From positions 3,410,001-3,474,000 of the forward strand of contig JAFEKR010000003.1 in assembly GCA_019022495.1 (NCBI GenBank): 64,000 nt of DNA, given 5' to 3'. The translations under genes were made by a program, and so were the position numbers. This stretch comes from Epichloe hybrida. Taxonomy: Eukaryota; Ascomycota; Sordariomycetes; Hypocreales; Clavicipitaceae. Positions 49,462-59,000 of the stretch are shown here, in pieces; positions within the stretch are counted from its first letter, which is position 1, and each line of letters starts with the position of its first letter. Below the pieces are notes generated by a model that was not told where the DNA came from, did not search any database, and saw only the letters and a program-made list of their open reading frames with translations.

Positions 49462-52400
49462 TTTATCTTATTTAGGTAGAGATTAAGGGGGGGGATGTAT
49501 ATCTTAACCTCTAGTTATGTAATAGGTATAGCCTTAAACGCCCCTATAACAATCTAGAGATAGGCTAATTAATCTACTATAAAGCTTTTTACTACTTCTC
49601 TAGGCTTTTCTCCCTTCTTAGTAAGGGTATAGTAAGCGCTTACTTTATAGGTAAGGATAGGCTAGATTACTTATATATATAGGAGTCTAGTATCTCTAAA
49701 GCTATATCCCTAGGCTAATACCACTAGCTTAGAGAGTATAAGCTATTACTAGGCTAACTTACCCTTAAGGATATTTCTATAAGCGCTCTAGTTAAGTTTT
49801 CTATTAACCTATACTCCTAGGAATTTATATAATTCTATAGGCACTATCTCCTTTACTCTAAGCTAGACTCTAGCCTAGGGAGATCTATAAGACTTACTAA
49901 AGTATATAAGTTTAGTTTTAGCTAGGTTAAACTTAACTTTTACTTACTTTACTTATTTCTTATAGATCTTCTATATAGCTTTAAGTCTCCTCTAGGTCTA
50001 TGCTATATTCTTACTAAAGGCTACTATATTTATATTATTTATAAATCCTATAGCTACTATACCTAGAATAGCCTAGAGGTAAATATAAAGCTTTACTAAG
50101 TAAAGTAAGAAAAGAATTAAGGAGAGGGATAAACCTTATAAGGAGCTAGCCTTAATTATAAATAGTCTAGAGAGTCCTTTATTAAAGCTAAGCTAGCTTA
50201 TTCTATCTATAAGGAAGCTTTATATTACTACTATTAGCTATTATAGGACTCCTATCTTTATAAGTAAGTATATTAGGTATAGGTAGCTAACTTTATTAAA
50301 CACTAAAGATATATTTATTTACACTAGTAAGGCAATACTACCCCTTCCCTAGGCCTCCCTAATATATTTAATAAGGACTCTTATTATAGTTTCTATTAAT
50401 TTATTTATCCTATTACCTATCTAGAGTTTAGGGAGTAGCCCCTTTACCTTAGTAAAGGCTATAAGTTACTTTACTATTACTACTTCTATAATCTTTCCTA
50501 CTATATTAAGTAGTAAGATTAGTCTTTATATATTAGCTCTCCTTATTTCCTTAGTAGTTTTCCTAGGTTTCCTAATTACTACTACTCTTATAGTTTAGAA
50601 GTAAGCTAGGAAATATCCTATTTCTAGGACTATATTTAGGAGCCTAGCTATAGTATCTTTAGCTAGGTTATTATAGGCTTTAATAAGGCCCACTAGGAGT
50701 TTATTATCCCCTAGTGCCTTCTAGCTAGCTATATTTACTAGGATATTATTAATCTCCTCTTACCTAAATTATTCTTTATCTAGTAATAGTGCGTTTTCTA
50801 GCTCTAGGAAGGAGAGGTCTAGTATATATAAGAGGTCTACTATTAGCTTAGGGAAGAATCTTTATACTAGTACGCTAGCCTTATTATTATATGTGGTAGC
50901 TAGGTTAGGGTTGTTTTTGCTTCTTTCTAGCTTAGGGAGTCTAGGGAGCTCTAGGGGGGCCTAGCTTTAAAGCTAGGCCTATCTCTTAAGCCTCTAGACC
51001 TCTCTATCTTTTTCCTATATATTAGCCTTTTATAATACGTCCCTCTATGTATTTCTTTTCTCTTCCCTTATAATACATTCTCTATCCTTATTTACCTTAG
51101 TATAGGCTTACTAGTTTACGTTAGTTCTCTAGCATCTCTATTATCTCTTAGCTTACCTTACTTTACTAACTAACTCTTAGGCTTTCCTTAACTACTATAC
51201 CTCTAGGCTAGGGGGTCCCTAGGCCTTCTTTAGGACTACCTTATCTATAATCTATTATAAGCTTATAATAAGCTATATTATATAGTTATCTATTCTCTCT
51301 TTATCACATAAGTCTAGCGTGTTTTTAGGCTAGAGTCTAATTATAGCTTCTGCCTTTATATATAATTAGTTTATAGCTCCCTATATATATCTAAGGACCT
51401 AGGGAATAGCTTCCTACTATTTGTTAAAGATACTAATTAGTTATAGGATATAGTTAAATCTAGGGATATCTTTAGTGCCTTTATAGTAAACTCTAATATC
51501 TAGCGTAGCTTATACTAGATTAATAGTGCTATCTTTATTATCTTTATATTATCTTATAGGTTTACCCTAGGGTATAATAAGTCTAAGCCTCTACTAGTCT
51601 ATAAACTCTAGTAGTTTGTTTACTTTATTAGTTTTCCTATCTAGCTTATCCTAGAGGGGGTGCTTTTAGTTAAAGTTACCTATAAATATGCTTTAGTTAT
51701 AGGGCTCCTTTAGGTTAATTATATAAATAAGGGTGTTCTAGTTATTACTATATCCCTCTAAGTAAAGGGAGTAAATATTAACTCCTTATAGCTTTACTAG
51801 TAACTAGTCAGTCCCTCCCTAGGCTAACTATAACCCTACTTTATATTTCTTATTTATATATACTATATTATATCTATTATAGTATATAAGTTAGAACTAG
51901 GCAAGGCCTAGTGCTAGGGGCCATGGGTTTCTTATGTATTCCTATTCTTAGATTACGATCACGTCTATATTAGTCTAGTGATAAAGCACTATATATACTA
52001 GTTTATTCTTCTTATTTATGTTCTAGAAAAGGACTTATAATATTATTATGTTAATTAGGGGGGTTATTAGTTACTACTATCTTATACTAGCTTTATTCTA
52101 GCTCTAAGTCGCTTCGTATACTATCTAATACTTCCTAATCTTAGTTATTTAGCGCTTTATTTTATATTTATAAGGTATCCTCTCTTTTTACTTACTATAA
52201 TAATAGGTTCTACCGCTATGCTAGGCCTCTTATAGGGTATAGTTAAGCCTTTACTTAGGGAGTAAGTAATAAAGCAAGAGAGCCGCTTAAGATATCTTAC
52301 CTTAGTGGCATTTTACTTCTTTTTTAGGATAGGATAGTCCCTTAACTAGGCTAGGTGTGGTCTAGAGCATAGGATATAGTTCTCCTTTATTTATCTATCT

Positions 52401-53124
52401 TTTATAGGGTAAGAGAACTCTCTATCCTTATAATAGCTAGCTCCGCACTTACTATACCTTAGTACTACCTTATAAAACTTAGCTATATAGCCTATTTAGA
52501 AGTAATTATAGTATTATTAGAGTTATAGGGTCTTATTATATAGTTTAGTTTAGAAAAGCTTTACTTTAAAGACTATACTATCTTAGCATATTTTATTAGT
52601 ATCTTTTACTTTAGCTAGGCCTAGTATTAGAGTAGTTCTTTAGGCACCTTCGCCCTAGGGTTATCTTGCTATTGCCTTCACTATATTTACCTTATTAGCT
52701 TTTCTAATTTCTATTACTAGGTTCTTAAGGGAGGTATATTTAGTTAGAAATCCTTTAATAATAACACTAAGTATATAATAGTAAAGGGCTGCCTCTGGCC
52801 TAAAAGCTTTAGTAATCTATTTTTAGTTTTCTTTATGTTAGGTAGCGTTTCCTTTAAAGGTAATAATTATATCCCTGCTAGGGAGTCTTCTAGCTACTAC
52901 TACTATAGTCTAGCCTATAGCTCTGTTTACTACTATTACTATATCTTCCACACCCCTAGACTAAAGTAATTCCTAGATAGTATTCCCTTTAATAAGAACC
53001 TCTTAGTCCTATTTACTAGGGATTTAGAGGGGGGGAGGTAAGCTATTTATTTGTTTAGGAGCTAGGCTAGTAGTAATGCTTGCCTAGGTTAGAGTGTTAT
53101 TTCCTTTAGTTCCTTCTTTAATAG

Positions 53125-53391
53125 TGTCAGGAGCACGGAGGCCAAGGGGCCATGGACAGGACAGTCACATGTTAGAGCCCTCGGATAAGCCTTAGGTTCC
53201 GCGGATAACTAAGTAGCTATAAAATAGCCACATGCATGTAGTAGGGTATTTAGACAAGGATTACCTATAAGAGATATAGGAGGTTAGAGTTTAAGACCTT
53301 TATGTACCTACCCCTAAGTAGTAGCTCTCTAGCTATAACTAAGAACCTTAGCCTTCACTTCGTTTATATCTCCCCGTACACAGTCGTGACA
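53125..53391 (-). repeat. Solo LTR, family D, inverted copy
   Basis: 267 bp, the inverse of the copy at 49195-49461, with its own perfect duplication aatag (53120-53124 and 53392-53396). The two copies differ mostly by C/T and G/A transitions in the middle. Because each copy has its own TSD, they are two independent insertions and not the terminal inverted repeats of one element. The open frame across 53302-53589 is a chance reading of the LTR and LINE. Confidence 0.92.
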
Positions 53392-53881
53392 AATAGCCTC
53401 TTTAAGGGCTTATTTAAGGGCTTCTTTAGTAGTATAAATATTACTATTATTATGGTTTATTACCTTTACTTTAGCTTAGGCACGGTCCGCTACCTATCTA
53501 GTAATAGCTTTAGTAATATGCCACACCTAAGTAACTTTATTACTAGGAATAAGGCTTATGATTTTATTATAGTATTTTATATTATCTAGATATTTAAATT
53601 AGATCTAGTTTATTATAGGGTTATTCTTGCTGCTCTAAACGTTAAACTATCCTATTCCTATGTTTAGGTAGTAGTAGCTCTATGCTAGCCCCCTTTCTCC
53701 TAAGTTAATTACTATTAGCACGTTTACACTCCTACTACTAGCTTTATTGTAATGTAATATTATAGGGGGGGGTAAACGGAGGCGAGGAATTTAAATATTA
53801 ACGTGGTTTATATTTTAGAGGCGATTCCAGACCTTTAGAGCGGTGCGGAAGTTTTTTGTCAAAGTTAAGTTATATAGTATA

Positions 53882-54349
53882 GATTAATTAAAGATGCCTT
53901 AAATTCCTATAATTCTCTATACTAATTCCTTTTTATTATATAAATATCTTATAAAGCTAGGAATTATAAAGGAGAAGATACTAATAATTAATATTATAGC
54001 TCTTTATTAATTATATAAGAGGCATAAGATTTACAAAGTTAGGTGGATTAATAGTAATAATAATCTAGCGGATGTGATAATAAAAGCATTACTAAATTTA
54101 TTACTTTCCTCTTTAATTAATTTAAACGAATTAATAATTTGTGTTAAAGGATAGGTAAAGAGACCTTTAATATTAGAAGATAGGAGCTTAGGTAAGGACT
54201 AATAGATTAATTTAATTAACTAATGCTATAATAGCTAATTAGAGTAGCGAATTCCTATTAAGGGATTTACTTATATACACTTTCCTTTAATTTACTTTTT
54301 ATTATATTTTTAAGCTCTTTAGCTATAAAGGAAAAAGAGAGACTACTAG
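53882..54349 (+). mobile_element. Copia element C, end of RNase H and 3' untranslated region
   Basis: Resumes the Copia C RNase H after the LINE: a region reading ALY...YKRHKIYKVRWINS then NNNLADVIIKA in plus sense corresponds to the conserved last RNase H block. A purine-rich tract (aaggaaaaagagaga) precedes the 3' LTR. Confidence 0.8.
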
Positions 54350-54615
54350 TATTAATTCCTTTAGATCTTTATTAGTTTAATTATAGCTAAAGACTAGATT
54401 AAATTATAGGTCTAGCATAATATATATAATGCGATTAGCTACATTAATTCGCTACCCCCTCTTTTACCCTATATACAGGTTTTGCTTACTTTCCTAGCAT
54501 TTAGACTTTCCCTCTCTTTTCCCTCTTTCCTTCCTAGCTAATTTAATTAACTATTATTAACTTTAATCATACGGGATTACCCTTATACCTGCGCAGGACC
54601 TTAGTGTAACTAACA
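54350..54615 (+). repeat. Copia element C, 3' LTR (266 bp)
   Basis: Partner of 40806-41071. Begins tattaattcc (tg mutated to ta) and ends ctaaca, followed by the TSD ctaaa. Mutations concentrate in the left, inner half. Confidence 0.92.
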
Positions 54616-54979
54616 CTAAAGAAATAATTTATAATTCTAAATAAATAAGATTAAAACTCTAATAAAAATATACTTATATATATAAGGAATTTATTATAAA
54701 GAGAAAATTAATACTTATTTAATAAATACTTTTTTTACTATTAAGCTATTTTATTATAATTATAATAAATTATATTAGGTTTTAATCTTTTTTAAACTAA
54801 AAGAGAAGGAAAAACCTAGGAAAAGTTTATAAAGAAAGGTTAAAATATTATATAAAGAATAATTATAATATATATACTATTTTTTTAATATTAAGTAAAT
54901 AAATAAATAAGCTTTAAAAGTAAGTTTAATTATTTATATTACTTTTAGCTTACTTACTTAGTTATATAGTGTTTCTTAA

Positions 54980-55400
54980 AGTGGGTCTAAAAGGGGGTCT
55001 TATTAAACACTAAAAACCAAGTATAATCCCTTTCTATAGTTATATAACTTTAGCTAAGAAGAGAAGGATATATAAAAGTGGGTCTAAAAGTGGGTCCTAT
55101 TAGTTATACTATAAACCTAGTATTATCTCTTTACTTAGTTATATAATTCTAGCTTAAAAAAACATATATACAAAAGTGGGTCTAAAAGTGGGCCTCATTA
55201 GTTACACTATAAACCTAGTATTATCTCTTTACTTAGTTATATAATTCTAGCTAAAAAGAAATATATATAAAAAAGTAAGTCTAAAAGTAAGTCTTATTAG
55301 TTATACTATAAATATAGTAATCTCTTTACTTAGTTATATAATTTTAGTTTAAAAGAGAGAAATATACTTAAGTAAGTCTTATAGTTATATTAGGACTTAC
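54980..55400. repeat. About 98-bp tandem array in the right arm of element B
   Basis: Four and a part units begin agtgggtctaaaagtggg (54980, 55077, 55175) or its RIP-changed form agtaagtctaaaagtaag (55274, 55371), spaced 97-99 bp. The rest of the unit carries a conserved tttacttagttatataatt segment. No coding capacity. Confidence 0.85.
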
Positions 55401-55660
55401 TTTTTATTAGTATAAAATTATAAATAGTATAATATTAAAAAACATAAAAAAGAAACGAATTTTATTTTATTAATATTTAAAAACCCTTTAAACACTAAAT
55501 AACTAAAAAGTCTAGCTTTTTCTAAAGTAATTTACTTATAAATACTTATATTTATATTATATTAATTTATTACCTATTTATTTTTAATTAAACTTTAACA
55601 TTAATAATATTTTAAGTTATATAAGTAATAAAAGTAATATATATATTATAATAATATATA

Positions 55661-55820
55661 TAAGCTATTGTAAGCTATTATAAGCTATTATAAGCTATTG
55701 TAAGCTATTATAAGCTATTATAAGCTATTATAAGCTATTAGAAGCTATTAGAAGCTATTAGAAGCTATTAGAAGCTATTAGAAGCTATTAGAAGCTATTA
55801 GAAGCTATTAGAAGCTATTA
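55661..55820. repeat. 10-bp satellite (taagctatta/gaagctatta) x16 in element B
   Basis: Sixteen perfect-length decamers: eight of taagctatt(a/g), then eight of gaagctatta, i.e. two homogenised blocks. The right TIR of element B lies about 190 bp further on. Confidence 0.95.
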
Positions 55821-56033
55821 TATTAACTATATATACCTTATAATTAAGGAATTTACTCAAAACTGAAAAAGAGAAAAAAAAATACAAAACAATACAAATA
55901 ATACATGTATTGTATTGTATTGTAAAATTTTGGATGTATTATTGTATTGTATTGTCAATATAATACAATCCAATTCACAATCCATCAAATGTATTGTATT
56001 GTATTGCAATGCTCTGGCGCTAGGCTTATAACC

Positions 56034-56288
56034 TATGGAGTGATTTAGTGGTAAAGAGCAATGAAAAGAGAAGATAAAGTGGAATTGCTATCTAGGAATT
56101 TAATAAGGCAAAGAGAAGCTATTATAGCTTTAAATCTGTAAGCAATGAATTAAGGTCTTCAAGTGAAGCCTGCAATGAATTGCGATAGCAAACGCGATCA
56201 TAAACGCGATGCGGGAAGATGCATTATTAAACGAAGAATCTGACGATGTGATGCCTGAGGCTGCGATGTGAGGCTGTGATTCTCAACA
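56034..56288 (-). repeat. Copia element A, 5' LTR (255 bp)
   Basis: Partner of 34420-34674. Begins tatggagtga (tg mutated) and ends ctcaaca, followed by TSD attat. The 9 bp cttataacc between the LTR and the element B duplication are the remains of the primer-binding region in minus sense. Confidence 0.92.
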
Positions 56289-56293
56289 ATTAT

Positions 56294-58818
56294 TAATGTG
56301 GATGTCTCGGCTCGGCAGCCGAGAATTTCAATATTTTCTTCCTCCAGTAGTCGGTTAGGTAGTATACGGGCGAATTTATGCCAGTCCCCCTCCACAATGG
56401 GCTCCTCATGAACCTTAAGTTAGCGCCTCGGGGGTCCTCACTGTGCTCCAAAGCATGAATAAGCTGCTCCTGAGTGAGCGGTTCATGAGTGCCATTGAGT
56501 TGCTTCACGAAGAATTTGGATCGTGCACGTGCTTGTGACCTCATCAGAGTATTGAATGCTATGAACCGGAAGGTCGGGTGGCGTGCAAAGCGCCCGTCGT
56601 GCCAGCGCGTCGCGTGCTTGATGTAATCCTTGTAGTCAATGGAGCGTAATCGAGGCTCAACAAAGTCGGCTCTCCCTTCGGAAAAGAGGCAGGGAAACGC
56701 CAAGGAGAGTAGAGCTTGAGAGCGATTCAACTCATTAATTGGCGCGCGCCGTATATTCGGAAGATGCAACTCGTGCTGCCCCTGGAAGAATGCGGCAAGT
56801 CCTGGGCCACCTTCTGTTTGTCTGGCGAAAATAGACCGCAGAGCATCGAGCTCCGTGTCCTTGGCCAAGACGTCCAGCACCGCAGACTAATCCTCCAGGT
56901 CAGGCTCTGCCTCCTAATCTTCCCCGAGTCCAACATCGACAGCCTCCACCTGGCTCTGGGGGATAGCATCCAAGACATTGCCGTCCTGAGGCAGTTGACT
57001 TAGCCGTCCTTCGTCAATGGTGATGCATCGATAGCCAGGATGATGGCGGCGGAGGTAGTTCAGCCATATGCCAGCCGGCTGGCGGCGTACACGGGACTGG
57101 CGGGTGAGTTACCGGCTAAGATTTGCATGGGATGACGTATTGGCAGGACGGAGTAATACAGTTTTCAACTCCTGCTTTTGCCGCGGGAGTTGGTTATACA
57201 CCAAGTTAACCTCACCGGGGAAGTGAACAAAATGTCCACGGTATTTGTACTACTGGCCTCGCACAGGCATAATATTCCTATGTACGTGAACACGGGCTAT
57301 CAAAGCTCTTTGGAAGGTGTGAGCTGAGGCAATTGAGTCGGTACGGGGCCAAAATCCAACTGGTTGTCCACAGAGAGGAAATACGGCTCTTCGGGGCCGC
57401 GTTTCCCGTCCTTTCGATAGCAGCGCGCACAAATGCCGTCGGAACCGACCTTCATCTGGAACCAACGCTCTTGGCATCGACGAAAAAATTTCATTTGATC
57501 ATTGTCCAGCTTTGGTCCAGAACTCTCGGAGGATTGCCTTATCGCGACCACTCAAGGCCGCAGCCTCAAGATCCACATTCCACACCGGGTCTTGTGCGTG
57601 AAATACCGCCGATTCTTCAGGCGGAATGATCACTGGACTCCGACACCGTCGTGGCGACCTCGACGATTGAGTTTGCCTTCGAGATTGTCTCGGTCGCCCT
57701 CCTGTACCAGGGGCAAGACCACGTCGACCATGCCTTGGCTGTGCGGAAGGCTGCCGCAAGCGATGGCAAAGGAGGTTTTTCTCTATCGAATCAGCCTCCT
57801 CCTCGTTCTCGTCTTCGTCTCCTGGTTCGGAAGCACTACCCCCCAATTGTTTGAGGTACCTCCGTGGTCGAGCAGGTGAAAGCAGTAAATTGAAATAGTC
57901 CTCAGCGTCCATATCGGATTCACAGAAATGTCCCCCGTCCACCCCTTCCATGGTTATCCCATCCCCATGCAGAGAGGCCCACTCGGCTGTAGTCGATCTT
58001 GACTCGCATCTGCGTTCGTCGCTAGCTCGAACAAACTGCCACCACACCAAAAGGATATCTTCTACAGGGCACTCCAACCCTTGAAAGACGCCGAGTTGAG
58101 GTATTGTGGGAGTCAGTGATGCAGTCTCCCCAGCACGGCGTCGTGAATGATGGTCGTGCTGGACAGCGGCCTGCTTGGCCCTCGCCCTGGCTTTGGGGAA
58201 TCATCTTGCGAGTCCTTCCCGCCGTTGTGGAATCTAGCAGCCAAGTAAGTGTAGTCTGCACCAGTTGTGCTGCTTCGAAAACTAGATGGATCGGAATGTG
58301 AGGCGATTGGATGGGTCGTTAAGAGAGGAGAGGGAGCTAGAGCCCGGAAGACCTGCGAGCTTTATTGGGTTGGTGGAACTGGTGTCCCCAGCACCATGTG
58401 CGGCTGGCTGGTTGGCTCCCCGAATAAACACCTAGCTGTATCAAGCAGCCGCAGCTTCTCTGGCGATGTAGGCTGGGTTCCGGATCTCTCGTTGGCAGGC
58501 GATAGGCCAGCATCTCCGTCGGTTCTCTTCGCGGGATTCCTCTCAGGTGAGGATGGGCGGACTGCGACGCTCCGCAGCGTCTGAAGCACGACTTTGGATC
58601 TAGAATTCTTGATTTAATGAGTGTTAGAGTATTAGACGAAGAAGGCAGAGCTTACATACCTGGGAAACGTGTTGGTAACGGCAGTCTAAACATTGCTTAG
58701 TTAGGGGAGCAGACTGACTCTTTGCCGTGAAGTAGCTCTCCGGTTTGCCCTCGCCACACCGAGCGCGAACGAAGGATAAATCATGAGAAAGCTCTTCAGT
58801 GTTCAGACTGACACTCAT
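56294..58818 (-). pseudogene. Helitron N-terminal part (DUF6570 and Helitron-like N domain), broken
   Basis: Minus-strand pieces in order from a probable start at 58818: MSVSLNTEELSHDLSFVRAR with a Cys pair (QCLDCRYQ), an acidic and Arg-rich linker (57.5-58.1 kb), a Cys motif FQMKVGSDGICARCYRKDGK (about 57,400), a DUF6570-like stretch (RVHVHRNIMPVRG, then a stop in CAG-to-TAG context near 57,267), and a Helitron-like N domain (LLSLAFPCLFSEGRADFVEP, TFRFIAFNTLMRSQARAR; 56,350-56,720). A frameshift near 57,510 separates REFWTK from its continuation. Base composition is normal; damage is by frameshift and scattered stops and not by general AT drift. The HUH nuclease and most of the helicase are missing; the next host sequence is at 34414. 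Confidence 0.82.
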
Positions 58819-59000
58819 TGCTCAATTAACGAGCCCATATCGAGATCTGTAAAATTGAGGAGACGTATTGGCCGCGCTGTGCTAGAACAATTGCGATCAG
58901 GGGGCGAGCTGCCGCTTTGGCAGTCAATCTTATCAATGTTGCCTAGCAGCGGGTAATATGACGAATCGTACGCGTTATGCGCGTACGAACGTATTAGGGA
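58819..59000. other. Helitron 5' leader and probable 5' terminus
   Basis: Last GC-normal DNA before the AT-rich block. Near 58,955-58,990 is a palindromic stretch cgtacgcgttatgcgcgtacg. In minus sense the boundary reads ...agct followed by tccctaatacg, compatible with a Helitron 5' TC end inserted at a T. The exact end is inferred only. Confidence 0.4.

Larger units (their letters stand above)
46769..53865 (-). mobile_element. RIP-degraded LINE (Tad/Jockey-like non-LTR retrotransposon)
   Basis: Flanked by a perfect 16-bp duplication taagttatatagtata (46753-46768 and 53866-53881), the variable-length TSD expected of a LINE. Minus-strand sense. An APE-type endonuclease motif survives as FIGNFN, stop, KHP (about 51,640-51,700; family GDFNW), with Trp codons turned to TAG. 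Reverse transcriptase blocks follow at about 50,300-50,620 (family YRPISLL region), then the FVDD box as FINN (about 50,020-50,055). Length without two later solo LTRs is about 6.5 kb. The 3' tail is (ta)n rather than poly-A. Confidence 0.85.
39991..56016. mobile_element. Non-autonomous hAT-like element B (about 2.2 kb, split by Copia C)
   Basis: Termini are cagagcattg on the left (39991-40000) and its inverse caatgctctg on the right (56007-56016). Both flanks carry the same 8 bp, gcgctagg (39983-39990 and 56017-56024). An 8-bp duplication and CAGAG-type ends are the hAT superfamily signature. Subtracting Copia C leaves about 2.2 kb (39991-40800 plus 54621-56016) with no coding capacity. Subterminal DNA is dominated by ttgta/aatac pentamers; the right arm adds a 98-bp tandem array and a 10-bp satellite. 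A second right arm is at about 62520-63068. Confidence 0.85.

Noticed and set aside
49195..53391. A DNA transposon with 267-bp terminal inverted repeats
   Set aside because: Each repeat has tg...ca ends and a different 5-bp duplication, and LINE sequence continues on both sides. They are two solo LTRs.
34420..56288. A single giant 22-kb LTR retrotransposon
   Set aside because: The LTRs and TSD are real, but the interior contains further complete elements with their own TSDs. The element itself is about 5.8 kb.
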